52,919 nucleotides of DNA from Mesorhizobium sp. LSHC420B00. Lineage in GTDB: Bacteria > Pseudomonadota > Alphaproteobacteria > Rhizobiales > Rhizobiaceae. Positions 43,747 through 52,527 of this stretch are shown here, piece after piece. The stretch's first letter is position 1. Each line of letters starts with the position of its first letter. The stretch covers positions 129,538 through 182,456 of the forward strand of contig NZ_AYVY01000006.1 of NCBI RefSeq assembly GCF_000503055.1, in the 5' to 3' direction. A program made the translations under genes and the position numbers. The notes beneath the pieces are model-generated. The model was not told where the DNA came from and searched no databases. It worked only from the letters and a program-made list of their open reading frames with translations.

Positions 43747-45207
43747 TTAGCCAGCGACACGTTGACCTTTCTCGTCATGCGCGGGTGAAATCTGCGTTCG
43801 ACCATATACGTCGTCGAAGCGAACGATATCATCCTCGCCGAGATAATCGCCGCTCTGCACTTCAATGATCACCAGGTCAATTCTGCCTGGGTTCTCCAGC
43901 CGATGCTTATGGCCGCAGGGGATGTAGGCTGATTCGTTTGTCGCCAGGAACAACTCCTGCTCGCCATTGACGATTTTCGCGGAGCCGCTGACCACGACCC
44001 AGTGCTCCGAACGATGATAGTGCATCTGCAGGCTCAGCCGCCGACCGGGCTTCACCTCGATGCGTTTGATCTTGAAGCGCTCGCCTTCCTCAAGAACCGT
44101 GTAGGTACCCCACGGCCGGTGTACCGTGCTATGGACCAGGTGAGCTTCATGTCCTGAAGCCTTGAGGCCCTCGAACAGCTTCTTGACGTCCTGAACGCGG
44201 TCGCGGGATGCGACAAGCAAAGCGTCCGGGGAATCGACGATCACCAGATCGCTGACACCGACCGTGCCGATGACGCGCTTGTCGGAGCTCACATAGCTGC
44301 CGGTCGTGTCGACCATATGCACATCGCCGCGTATCCTGTTCCCGCTTTCGTCGGGGGCGATCAAATCGGCCATTGCGTTCCAGGATCCGATGTCGTTCCA
44401 ATCCATGTCGCAGGCAACCACGGCAAGTTTGTTCGTCTTCTCCATGACAGCGTGGTCGAGCGAGATTCGCGGGGCGGAGCCGAAATGCTCAGGCGCGAGT
44501 TCGATTTTGGCAAAGCCTTCGCCTTGACTGAAGCGCCCGTTCTCGTAGCTGTCGGAGACGGCCTGGATCACCGCGGGGCAATGCGATGCCATCTCGTCGA
44601 GCATGGTTTGTGCGCTAAAGCAGAAAATGCCGGCGTTCCAGAAGAAGCGCTTGGACGCGACATAGGCTTTGGCTGTGTCCAGATCCGGTTTTTCAACGAA
44701 ACGGACGACTTTCTCACCATCCGCTTCGATATAGCCGAATGCCGTGTCCGGTCTGGTTGGGGCGATGCCCAATGTGGCGATCCGCCCGAGCTTCGCATGT
44801 TCGATGGCCCGGCACATGACGTCTAAAAATGCAGGCAGGTTGCCAACCATGTGATCGGCTGGGAAGACGCATAGAATCGCGTCAGGGCCTTGCGTTGCCT
44901 TGGCATGGATGGCGGCTGCCGCAACGGCTGCGGCCGTATCCCGGCCTTCAGGCTCGAGCAGAAAGGTGCGTGGCAGGACCACGGAATCTAGTTCGTCGAA
45001 CTCGTCCTTGGTAAGGAAGAGGTGTTCCCCAGATGTCACGGCGACGAGTTCCACTACGCCCTTTATCGAACCGACGCGCAGCACAGTGTGCTGAATGAGA
45101 GAATGTCCATCTGCTACTTTAAGGAAAGGTTTGGGGTGCGATTGCCTCGAAGCGGGCCATAGCCGCGATCCGGCTCCACCGCTGATGATGACGGGAACCA
45201 CTTTCAT
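43747..45207 (-). CDS. noeJ: Mannose-1-phosphate guanylyltransferase / mannose-6-phosphate isomerase
   Basis: A 486-residue bifunctional enzyme that makes GDP-mannose, precursor of the GDP-fucose used by NodZ. N-terminal nucleotidyltransferase: ISGGAGSRLWPASRQSHPKP near residue 10, FPADHMVGN near 114, FVEKPDLDTA near 170. C-terminal cupin isomerase: VHRPWGTYTVLEEGERFKIK and SLQMHYHRSEHWVVVSGSA. Named noeJ because it sits in the nod region next to noeK and nodZ; the enzyme is a manC/algA-type protein. Full length, no defect seen. Confidence 0.9.
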   Translation of the reverse strand: MKVVPVIISGGAGSRLWPASRQSHPKPFLKVADGHSLIQHTVLRVGSIKGVVELVAVTSGEHLFLTKDEFDELDSVVLPRTFLLEPEGRDTAAAVAAAAIHAKATQGPDAILCVFPADHMVGNLPAFLDVMCRAIEHAKLGRIATLGIAPTRPDTAFGYIEADGEKVVRFVEKPDLDTAKAYVASKRFFWNAGIFCFSAQTMLDEMASHCPAVIQAVSDSYENGRFSQGEGFAKIELAPEHFGSAPRISLDHAVMEKTNKLAVVACDMDWNDIGSWNAMADLIAPDESGNRIRGDVHMVDTTGSYVSSDKRVIGTVGVSDLVIVDSPDALLVASRDRVQDVKKLFEGLKASGHEAHLVHSTVHRPWGTYTVLEEGERFKIKRIEVKPGRRLSLQMHYHRSEHWVVVSGSAKIVNGEQELFLATNESAYIPCGHKHRLENPGRIDLVIIEVQSGDYLGEDDIVRFDDVYGRTQISPAHDEKGQRVAG

Positions 45208-45262
45208 TAAACAACCTCGATTTCGTCTCTGGACGTCATTGCCCGCGCCCTTAGCGTCAGCG

Positions 45263-45500
45263 TCACGACCGCCGTCGCTCTAGGATGGTCTTGCGGCGCT
45301 CCGAGTAACAGCGAAGTTCTGGCGCGTTGCCGGACGGCCGCAGATGAATGATCTCGTCATTCTGTATTCGTGCCCTAAGGCCGTTGGTTTCATCGACGTC
45401 GGCAACAGTCCCGAATGGAGCCAAGAACTGCTGCAGTGTGTCCGGATCCTCAAGCCTGCGGATCAAGCTGAGCAGCTGCGGGACATTTAGCGTATGCCAT
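45263..45500 (-). pseudogene. noeK: noeK (phosphomannomutase) C-terminal relic
   Basis: Reads LEDPDTLQQFLAPFGTVADV, then DETNGLRARIQNDEIIHLRP, then SGNAPELRCYSERRKTI. The SGNAPE motif is the phosphate-binding C-terminus of phosphomannomutases. Only about 75 residues remain; the catalytic serine domain is gone. The relic lies exactly where noeK would be in a nodZ-noeK-noeJ style layout. Mannose-1-phosphate must come from another mutase. Confidence 0.8.
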
Positions 45501-45576
45501 GGCCCGCCTCTCGTGGATTGCGGTCGATGTCTCTATGCCTGTTCGTTCCATTTGCCGAATTGCTCAGGTAGCGGTC

Positions 45577-46566
45577 TTAATCAAGATGAGAGATTCTTTG
45601 GCTGCCTTCTATCAAAATCAAACGACTTGGGTCCTTCAGATCGAACTCAATTACCCGCGGTACGAAAAGGCGTGCATATCGTGTAAAGGCGCTCGTCGGA
45701 GGAAACCGAATTACAGTATCGCAGCGCCCGAGAAGATACATCTCAACGAGGGCGGAAATTGCGCCGTCGATCCCAAGTGCTGCAGTGTGTAAGGGGCCGT
45801 CTTGATCGGATCGGAAATGCTTGGGGACGGTGAGAAGATCGGGAAACTTGGCCGACAGATGATCCAGGATTTGCGCGCTGTCCGTGCACAAGAACAGCCG
45901 CACAGGCTTGGGGTGCGGTAACGCTTTAGCCTTATCAACCGCAGTGCACACTTGTCGAACGGCGAACTCCGGATTGGCCCAGTAGGGCGCATGGTCCATG
46001 ATGTCTTCACCGTTACCATGTCGAACATGAACCCCGATGATGCTGTGCCCCTCAAAACATTCTTGGTAAATGGCATCTATGCGTGTTTGAATTTCAGACC
46101 GAGGCTTGACACTCTGGAAGACCTGCCGCTCGGCATCCTCATCGCAGCGCCACATCAAGCAAGCGTCACACACTACTGTGTTCGCTTCGACATCGTGTTC
46201 GGCCTGAAAGAGCTCGCCCAACTCGTCGCGCTCTTGGAAAATCTGCTCATCTGGGCGGTAAAGGCAGTTGATCGCTGGCCTATTCCACCACTCCGGGAAG
46301 AATGGACCCGGAAAGGAAAAGTCGTTGATCCGGTCGTCGCAAATAGCCGGTACGCCAGCGATGTCATTGATCGGTTGGAAGAACACCGGAAAGGCATTTG
46401 TGAAGGGTTGGTCGAGATAGCAGGACCCGCGCCAGTCGACGGCTAGCGTTCGTCCCGACCGCTGAGCGTAGCGCCAAGCGGCCGCCAGCGACCACAGACA
46501 ATCACCGAACCCCGTACGCCTCTGAGAGACGACGAACCTGCGCTTTACCAATCCACTGACCTGCAT
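45577..46566 (-). CDS. nodZ: Nod-factor alpha-1,6-fucosyltransferase
   Basis: Transfers fucose from GDP-fucose to C6 of the reducing-end N-acetylglucosamine of Nod factors. 329 residues from the ATG at 46566: KRRFVVSQRRTGFGDCLWSL at the N-terminus, DWRGSCYLDQPFTNAFPVFF, the GDP-binding GVHVRHGNGEDIMDHAPYW near residue 198, and FLCTDSAQILDHL. An in-frame GTG at 46692 with AAGGAT is an alternative start adding 42 residues of no clear similarity. Controlled by the nod box 46785-46832, with noeJ downstream. Confidence 0.92.
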   Translation of the reverse strand: MQVSGLVKRRFVVSQRRTGFGDCLWSLAAAWRYAQRSGRTLAVDWRGSCYLDQPFTNAFPVFFQPINDIAGVPAICDDRINDFSFPGPFFPEWWNRPAINCLYRPDEQIFQERDELGELFQAEHDVEANTVVCDACLMWRCDEDAERQVFQSVKPRSEIQTRIDAIYQECFEGHSIIGVHVRHGNGEDIMDHAPYWANPEFAVRQVCTAVDKAKALPHPKPVRLFLCTDSAQILDHLSAKFPDLLTVPKHFRSDQDGPLHTAALGIDGAISALVEMYLLGRCDTVIRFPPTSAFTRYARLFVPRVIEFDLKDPSRLILIEGSQRISHLD

Positions 46567-46784
46567 TTTCGGAAATCTCGTTTCAGAGACGAGGTTGCAT
46601 CTGGCTTGGGATCTCTTAATCGATACTAGTCGACCGTTACGCCGGGCGATTTGGTAGAGGCTGCGCGTGGGGCAGAAGAGCTCCCTCAGCACTGCCTATC
46701 CTTATCTTCTGTGACGCTCGCAAATCTTGACGCCGGGTACACTCGCTTCCGGTTTAAATTCAGCGTTCTCTAATGCGCCCGGCG

Positions 46785-46832
46785 ACATGTGTAAAATTGA
46801 TTGCGTGAATGTGGCCCATCCATGTGATGGAT
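46785..46832 (-). promoter_or_regulatory. nod box upstream of nodZ
   Basis: Read on the minus strand from 46832: ATCCAT-CAC-ATGGATG, then after six bases ATTCACGCAATCAATTTTAC. This matches the NodD-binding nod box layout (ATCCAT..TGGATG..ATC.AAACAATCGATTTTAC) with a few substitutions. It points at nodZ, whose start is 93-219 bases further on. Activation by NodD with a flavonoid is expected. Confidence 0.82.
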
Positions 46833-47149
46833 ACTAAGGCGTTCCTTGACCATGAGCCTCTGCTGACGTGGGGCCGCGCTTAGCTAAGCGAAACAGCCGG
46901 TCGAGGCAGTCCACAAAGTCCCTTTTTCAGTCCAATTCTTAACTGCCTCAACGTAACATGTCATTTGCGGGCGTTTCCTGAAGGACGGATGTGCAGGACC
47001 CGCCAGCCGTCGAATGTCAGGCGCAGGCCATCCACGTCATTTATGGCCATCATGGCGTCGGTCCCACCGAAAGATGCGACACGGCGCCCTCTGACGCTTT
47101 CAAGTGCGCCAACATGGCGCAACTCCTGCCGGATAGCTTTCGAGCCGGC
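46833..47149. other. Gap between nodZ promoter and the IS5 remnant
   Basis: Only short open frames; none recognised. Part may belong to the degraded insertion sequence that follows. Confidence 0.35.
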
Positions 47150-47890
47150 TGGACTGAGCGACTGGCACGCGATGCTGTGCGACGATGGCCGGGAGAGGAA
47201 TTTTGGCGTCTGCAGCCATGTGGAGGATCGTTCCGACGGTTCTGCGGGTTCTCGGTGTCAGAGCCGACACCTGTGCGAACCCGCTCTCGTCCGTTTTCGA
47301 CAGGCCCTTGAGGTTCATGACCCTGTTGTTCGCCGAGATCACCCGCCAGTTCAGCGATCCAGGTGAAGATCGGCACGCCGGTCGATGCGGCGATCATCGC
47401 CTCGGCCAGCGAAGATGATGAAGAGGGCCATTGGGTCAAGTACAAGCGCCGACCAGCGTTTCATTGCTTCAAAGCCCATTTCGGTGCCTACGCCGAGACG
47501 GCCCTTGTCGAGGAGATCGCCGTCACGGCGCCCACACCGAGGACGGCAACGCCGTTCCTGATGCTCTGCCCGACAATCCCGGCGAAGTGTTTGCCGACAG
47601 CGCCTACCGAGGCAATCATCTCGGCGACGCGGTGCGCGCCAAGGGTGGAAGGCCGCGCATCGTCGCAACCGCTATGTGGGGGCGCGACGAGGCCGAAAGC
47701 TCGACGCCTGGAACCAACCGATCCTTAGAATTTGTACTCGGATCGAGAAGATCTTCGGCACCTGTAGCCGGATGCGATGGCGAGGGCTGGCAAAGGCGGC
47801 CGTTCAAATTCGCCGCACTGCGATCGCCTACAGTATGAAACACAGTTTGATGGTCGCCTTCGTCCCGCCCATCGTTGAAGCCCAGCTACC
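47150..47890 (+). pseudogene. IS5-family transposase remnant
   Basis: Pieces in several plus-strand frames match an IS5-type DDE transposase: SFRRFCGFSVSEPTPVRT, VRFRQALEVHDPV, LFAEITRQFSD, ASASEDDEEGHWVK, DALPDNPGEVFADSAYRGNH, IEKIFGTCSRMRWRGLAKAA. At least four frame changes. The ends were not identified. It separates the two oppositely oriented nod-box units and may have mediated the rearrangement between them. Confidence 0.75.
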
Positions 47891-48070
47891 GTTTTCGGGC
47901 TAGCGCGCCCGAAATTCCTTGGAGGTCAATACCCCTACCCGGCTTTTCGCCGCCGTCTCAGATGTGCGGTTCGCCCAAAGCCCCCGACTGCCACGAACTT
48001 TGTCTTCGCGCGGAGCGAAACCTCCGCCCACGACTTTGTGCCGCCGATGTGCCGCGCTGCCTGTCAAACA

Positions 48071-48117
48071 ATCCATTTTATGGATGCACCTCATCCAAAC
48101 AATCGATTTCACTGATC
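48071..48117 (+). promoter_or_regulatory. nod box upstream of the nodI relic and noeL
   Basis: ATCCATTTTATGGATG at 48071, six bases, then ATCCAAACAATCGATTTCAC at 48093: an almost perfect NodD-binding nod box in plus orientation. It lies 530 bases before noeL, with a nodI relic between. Flavonoid/NodD-dependent transcription of noeL is predicted. Confidence 0.9.
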
Positions 48118-48198
48118 AAAACAATTTCCATTAGAAGACGCTGAAGCAGGCAAAGATTACTTGGTCAGCGCAAAAGAGGGATGGTGGAGTTCTAGTGT

Positions 48199-48578
48199 GG
48201 CTTGGACCCACATGCTCGCCATTTTATCTGGGAACGGCTACGTGCCCTGCTGGCGCAGGGCAATACGATTCTACTGGCCACCAACTTCGTGGAAGAAGCG
48301 GAGCGGCTATGCAACCGACTGTGCGTGCTTGAGAACGGATGTAGAATCCCAGAAGGGCGTCCTAACTCGCTGATTGATGAGCAAATCGGGTGCGACGTGA
48401 TTGAAATCTATGTCGCTCACCCCGCGAGCTGAGTTCGGCACTCAGGCCGCATGTGCGACTTAGGCAGGTTAGCGGCGAGACTCTGTTTTGCTATGCCTCG
48501 AAGCCGGAGCAGGTGTGCTCGCTGGCTGACACTGTCAATGACGAGCTCCGCGCCGCATCTGTCGAAATCCTACCATAG
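48199..48578 (+). pseudogene. nodI: nodI relic (Nod-factor exporter ATPase, C-terminal half)
   Basis: Reads [20 protein letters not shown], then [20 protein letters not shown], then [14 protein letters not shown], then shifts frame near 48425 to [30 protein letters not shown] and stop at 48576-48578. This is the C-terminal half of NodI. The Walker A and signature segments are missing, one frameshift is present, and there is no nodJ. It lies directly behind a nod box, so it is a leftover of a nodIJ-type operon. Confidence 0.85.
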
Positions 48579-48646
48579 GGTATGAGGCGGGCCGCCGGTG
48601 TGGCGAGCCAGATTCGAAACTTCAACTACCATAGAGCAGGAAGAAA

Positions 48647-49717
48647 ATGGGCGAGAACAGGAAAGTTGCTCTGGTTACGGGCATAACGGGACAGGATGGT
48701 GCCTATCTCACGCGTCTTCTGCTGGAAAAAGGCTACGTCGTTCATGGGATTAAGCGACGTTCCTCTTCCTTCAACACGGGTCGCATCGAAGACATCTACC
48801 AAGACCCGCACGATCCCGATCCGCGCCTAATTTTGCATTACGGTGACCTCACTGATGCGACTAATCTCATCCGAGTAGTTCAGGAATCCCAGCCAGACGA
48901 GATTTACAACTTGGCCGCTCAGAGCCATGTCCAGGTGTCGTTCGAAACGCCGGAATACACAGCAAACGCCGACGGTATCGGAACATTGCGACTTCTTGAG
49001 GCGATCCGCCTCCTCGGTCTGAAGGACAAGACCCGCTTCTATCAGGCCTCGACTTCAGAGCTCTACGGCCTCGTGCAATCCGTACCGCAGAACGAAACAA
49101 CGCCCTTTTATCCACGCAGCCCTTACGCCGCCGCCAAGCTCTACGCCTACTGGATCGTGGTCAACTATCGCGAGGCCTATGGTATCCATGCTTCCAACGG
49201 CATTCTCTTCAATCATGAAAGCCCACTGCGCGGCGAAACTTTTGTGACGCGCAAGATCACCCGCGCCGCCGCTGCTATCTACCTCGGCAAGCAGGACAAG
49301 CTTTATCTCGGCAATCTCGATGCTCAACGCGATTGGGGCCATGCGCGTGAGTACGTGCGTGGTATGTGGATGATGATGCAGCAGGATCAACCGGATGATT
49401 ACGTGCTGGCGACGGGCAAGACGACCCCTGTCCGCCAATTCGTCGAATGGGTTTTCGAAGATGTCGGCGTCGAGCTCGAATGGCGTGGTGAGGGAGTCGA
49501 CGAAAAGGGCTATGATGTCGAGACCGGCAGATGCCTAGTCCAGGTAGACCCACGCTACTTCCGCCCCACGGAAGTCGATCTTCTCCTGGGCGATGCCACA
49601 AAGGCGAAGGAGAAGCTCGGCTGGGTGCATGAGACATCCGTGCGCGAGCTCGCCGCGGAAATGGTGCGGGAAGACCTAAAGGTCATGCAGACATCGGTAA
49701 TCATGAAGGAAGCATAA
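48647..49717 (+). CDS. noeL: GDP-mannose 4,6-dehydratase
   Basis: A 356-residue SDR-type enzyme that converts GDP-mannose to GDP-4-keto-6-deoxymannose, the first step to GDP-fucose. [20 protein letters not shown] is the NAD(P) motif near residue 8; [40 protein letters not shown], the catalytic [10 protein letters not shown] and [20 protein letters not shown] are diagnostic. ATG behind GCAGGAAGAAA. Stop overlaps the start of the nolK relic (TAATG). Full length. Confidence 0.94.
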   Translation: MGENRKVALVTGITGQDGAYLTRLLLEKGYVVHGIKRRSSSFNTGRIEDIYQDPHDPDPRLILHYGDLTDATNLIRVVQESQPDEIYNLAAQSHVQVSFETPEYTANADGIGTLRLLEAIRLLGLKDKTRFYQASTSELYGLVQSVPQNETTPFYPRSPYAAAKLYAYWIVVNYREAYGIHASNGILFNHESPLRGETFVTRKITRAAAAIYLGKQDKLYLGNLDAQRDWGHAREYVRGMWMMMQQDQPDDYVLATGKTTPVRQFVEWVFEDVGVELEWRGEGVDEKGYDVETGRCLVQVDPRYFRPTEVDLLLGDATKAKEKLGWVHETSVRELAAEMVREDLKVMQTSVIMKEA

Positions 49718-49822
49718 TGTACGATCTGAAGGGAAAAGCCGTGTGGGTCGCGGGCCACAAGCATGGTGGGCAGCGCTGTTGTAGGCCGCCTCGCGTCTGA
49801 AGACTGCAAAGTTATGGCCGCC
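49717..49822 (+). pseudogene. nolK: nolK (GDP-L-fucose synthase) N-terminal relic
   Basis: Starts [15 protein letters not shown] and after a frameshift near 49761 continues MVGSAVVGRLASEDCKVMAA, the N-terminal Rossmann segment of NolK/Fcl. Similarity stops near 49822. The coupled TAATG start with noeL shows the ancestral noeL-nolK operon. About 90 percent of the gene is missing, so GDP-fucose synthesis would need another GDP-fucose synthase gene. Confidence 0.85.
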
Positions 49823-50037
49823 CTGACGTTTCCCCAAATTTTATCCAGTCGATTACCGGATAGCTATCTGCCTTCACCTACCTCGGCCTAGTGCAGAATC
49901 TTGGCCGAATGAACTCGGCGCTCTTGCTGCACACCAATGGTCCGTCCGCGCGAAGTGCGATCATACCGCCGCAGCTTACCTTCAAATCCGGCACTGGCGA
50001 GGATCTAGATCCAAGCCGACGGCGCCGGGCATCAAAT

Positions 50038-50065
50038 AAAAAGCCGCCGACCGAAGCCAGCGGGC
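50038..50065 (-). terminator. UUCG-loop terminator-like hairpin (copy 1)
   Basis: On the minus strand CCGCTGGC-TTCG-GTCGGCGG forms an eight-base stem with two wobble pairs and a UUCG tetraloop, followed by GC and a run of five T's. No minus-strand gene is visible upstream of it. Confidence 0.55.
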
Positions 50066-50207
50066 TTGATTGGGATGGCCCGCGCGGACGGTCAAGGCTG
50101 CGCCGGCCGACCATGGCGGAGGGACCACCTTGGTCAACGGCACGGCCCGATGACGCCGTGCCGATGTACCACAACATGCGGCGAGATAGAGCCTTCCGGC
50201 GTCGCGG

Positions 50208-50239
50208 AAAAAAAGCCCGCCGGTTTTGAGCCAGCGGGC
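50208..50239 (-). terminator. Strong terminator-like hairpin (copy 2)
   Basis: On the minus strand GCCCGCTGG-CTCAAAA-CCGGCGGGC, a nine-base stem with one wobble, followed by seven T's. A textbook Rho-independent terminator with no ORF upstream in the remaining 165 bases, hence a possible small RNA 3' end. Confidence 0.65.
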
Positions 50240-50407
50240 AAGTTCTGGAGTGGCTGAGATCAACCCAGCATCAGTCAACGACCGGCGGAAGGGTTGGTTG
50301 CAGTGGATGCCAGCTAGCCGCAGCATGCTGTGAATCGTAGCAAAGTGAAAAACAAAACTCTGGACTTCTAGGTCGGACTCGCCCCAATATTTGTTTGGGG
50401 GATTCAC

Positions 50408-50887
50408 ATGAAAATTGGAGCACTCATCGCAAGTGCAGCCCTGTGCGTCAGCAGCTGCTCTACGAGCGCTGTCGTGTCGGACAGCGATCTCACGGCAATG
50501 AATACCGTTGCGCTATGTCACGTTCTCGCCAGCAGCACGGACGAACAGTATCGTAGCAGGGTAGCGGCCCTTCTAGTGCGCAGGGGCGCAACAGCAGAGA
50601 AGTGCACCAGGCTTGTGCAAACCGACAATGCTGTCGCGACAGGCATAGCAATCGCGGCTGTCGGCGGCGCAGCTGTGGGTGTCGCTGCCAACAACGGCTA
50701 TGGAGGCGGAACATATTACCGGCCACCGCCACCACAAACCTATGGCGTCGCGTGGGACCAATTCTATGGCCAGAACTACAGCGTTATCTGGCGCTGCCGC
50801 GACCGGTCCACCGGGCGGTTCCTTGACGATTACTATTGCGCCGGCCTGCCCATGGTCGACAGCGCATGGCCGGGCTGGTCGGCGTAG
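50408..50887 (+). CDS. Putative lipoprotein, glycine/proline-rich
   Basis: 159 residues. The N-terminus MKIGALIASAALCVSSCSTS has a lipobox-like VSSC at residues 14-17, so the mature protein would be lipid-anchored. A helical region (MNTVALCHVLASSTDEQYRS, LVRRGATAEKCTRL) is followed by IAIAAVGGAAVGVAAN and a YYRPPPPQTY linker. No family recognised. Three bases before the nuclease gene, so cotranscribed. Confidence 0.75.
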   Translation: MKIGALIASAALCVSSCSTSAVVSDSDLTAMNTVALCHVLASSTDEQYRSRVAALLVRRGATAEKCTRLVQTDNAVATGIAIAAVGGAAVGVAANNGYGGGTYYRPPPPQTYGVAWDQFYGQNYSVIWRCRDRSTGRFLDDYYCAGLPMVDSAWPGWSA

Positions 50888-50890
50888 CGG

Positions 50891-51709
50891 ATGAGCAGGC
50901 CATACCGCAAATATCGATCCAATCGGTGGCAGAGACCCACCGGTGCCAAGCTGTGGCGGCGCCAACTTGCGAGCGTGCCGGCAATGCTCGGTCTTACGGC
51001 AGCGGCGGCGGTGGCCGCCTTCCTGGCGCCGTCGGGCGCGCAACGTAGCGACGATGCATCAAAGGCCAGCCCACGAAGGGCGGCGCCCGCCTCGCTTACC
51101 GGTGTCGCTTCCGTCATTGACGGCGATACGATCGAAATCCACGGCCAGCGCGTCCGCTTCAACGGCATCGACGCGCCAGAGAGCCGGCAGCTGTGCCGCG
51201 ATGCGAATGGCGCCGAGTATCCTTGCGGCCGGCGATCGGCCGAAGCGCTGGACGCTTTCCTGGCCGCGTCGAGGCCGCTCGAATGCACATTCGTGACGTG
51301 GGACCGCTACCACCGCTTTGTCGGCGATTGTCGGCGCGCCGACGGCGCGGGCGTGGCCGCCTGGATGGTCAAGCACGGCCAGGCGCTGGATTGGCCTCAC
51401 TACAGCCAGGGCGCCTATGGGGGGCAGCAGGCGCAAGCCCAAGCCTCAAAGATCGGCCTGTGGGCCGGGACGTTTCAGGCACCCTGGGAATGGCGCGCTG
51501 CGCACGCCGACGGCGCGGCGCCGTCGAGTCGCCCGCTGGGCATCATCAGCCGTAAGCTGGTCGCGCAGAGCGGCTATTCTTGCGAGCCGCGGAGAACGTG
51601 CAAGCAGATCGGTTCCTGCGACGAAGCCAACTGGTACCTGCAAAACTGCTCATGGGGCGGAAAACTCGATCGCGACAAGGATGGGATCCCATGCGAAACA
51701 CTCTGCTAG
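50891..51709 (+). CDS. Exported thermonuclease-family protein with Excalibur domain
   Basis: 272 residues. An N-terminal anchor (LASVPAMLGLTAAAAVAAFL) precedes a staphylococcal-nuclease domain: VIDGDTIEIHGQRVRFNGID with the calcium Asp and catalytic Arg, then APESRQLC with Glu, and DRYHRFVGDC with the second Arg. The C-terminus CDEANWYLQNCSWGGKLDRD followed by KDGIPCE is an Excalibur calcium-binding module. Expected to cut DNA/RNA outside the cytoplasm. Such genes are common on plasmids and islands. Confidence 0.9.
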   Translation: MSRPYRKYRSNRWQRPTGAKLWRRQLASVPAMLGLTAAAAVAAFLAPSGAQRSDDASKASPRRAAPASLTGVASVIDGDTIEIHGQRVRFNGIDAPESRQLCRDANGAEYPCGRRSAEALDAFLAASRPLECTFVTWDRYHRFVGDCRRADGAGVAAWMVKHGQALDWPHYSQGAYGGQQAQAQASKIGLWAGTFQAPWEWRAAHADGAAPSSRPLGIISRKLVAQSGYSCEPRRTCKQIGSCDEANWYLQNCSWGGKLDRDKDGIPCETLC

Positions 51710-52112
51710 CAAGATCGCTGCGGCAGCGATTGGCCTTACGACAGGCGTAGCTCTAGGTGTCCATGGCGTTTTCTGCGAGCGAATCCGTAACTGCCATGGA
51801 TTTGACGCTCGCCAGTGCGCCTTTCTCATGGTGGCAATTGCTGAGCTCACCAAAATACCGATAGCCACCCTGCTTTTTAGTGCGTCCTGGTTCTGGAAGC
51901 CCATGATCTTGGTCTTCCTCCTCGTTCTGGCAGGCATAACCTTTGAGACGGTGTTTATGGGAATGGAGCGAGCGGGTGCTCTGCGCCAACTGCGTTACGA
52001 GGAACTCGTAAACAAAATCGACGCGCTGGACCCAGGAGGCTATGAAGCTGGCCTCGGCCGACGAACTTGGCCGAAAATCCGATCAGGTCGAACAGGCGCG
52101 TTCCGAAATTGA
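51681..52112 (+). CDS. Membrane protein of unknown function
   Basis: 143 residues from an ATG overlapping the end of the nuclease gene by 29 bases. Three hydrophobic stretches are visible: IAAAAIGLTTGVALGV, FLMVAIAELTKIPIATLLFS and PMILVFLLVLAGITFETVFM. The C-terminus after VNKIDALDPGG overlaps the next gene in another frame. It may be the front part of one membrane/coiled-coil protein broken by a frameshift near 52040-52110. Confidence 0.6.
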   Translation: MGSHAKHSASKIAAAAIGLTTGVALGVHGVFCERIRNCHGFDARQCAFLMVAIAELTKIPIATLLFSASWFWKPMILVFLLVLAGITFETVFMGMERAGALRQLRYEELVNKIDALDPGGYEAGLGRRTWPKIRSGRTGAFRN

Positions 52113-52527
52113 GCAGCTTGCGTCTCTTGCGGAAAAATCCCGGGCGACCTTTCAGTCGCAGATTGCCGAGGTCAATGCTGAATTGGAGGGAACGACCGCC
52201 CTTACTCCAGAAGCGTCGCGCGTTCGCGACCAAGTGGAGGAAAAAAGCGCGGTTCGATTGGCGTTGATTCAGCAGCGCGACGGAGAAGCAAAGGAAGCCG
52301 TTGATCAGTTCGAGCGTCAACGCGACAGCTTTGTTGAACGTATCAAGATGGCGCGCGATTCCGGCGATAGCGACTCGGCACGCCGGCTAGAATCAGAAGT
52401 GGCGAAACTTGCTAATCCACGCACTAAAATTATAGCCAAGTTCGACACTCAGATAGAGCCGCTCGACCAAGAGGTCGCCGCCCTGCGTGCAGGTTTCGAT
52501 GTTTGCGGGCAAGCAGCCCTCCTATGA
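52042..52527 (+). CDS. Coiled-coil protein
   Basis: 161 residues, rich in Glu, Gln, Arg and Lys with heptad-like spacing (SDQVEQARSEIEQLASLAEK, then RDGEAKEAVDQFERQRDSFV). AGGAGG lies only two bases before the ATG, too close for a good start, which leaves open a frameshifted continuation of the previous gene. Its stop overlaps the next start (ATGA). Confidence 0.55.
   Translation: MKLASADELGRKSDQVEQARSEIEQLASLAEKSRATFQSQIAEVNAELEGTTALTPEASRVRDQVEEKSAVRLALIQQRDGEAKEAVDQFERQRDSFVERIKMARDSGDSDSARRLESEVAKLANPRTKIIAKFDTQIEPLDQEVAALRAGFDVCGQAALL

Larger units (their letters stand above)
49823..50407. other. Non-coding stretch with two minus-strand terminator-like hairpins
   Basis: No ORF on either strand is supported, since the longest frames run through both hairpins described separately. 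The two hairpins share sequence (GCC.GCCG...GCCAGCGGGC) and lie 170 bases apart, as tandem small-RNA terminators would. Confidence 0.45.
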
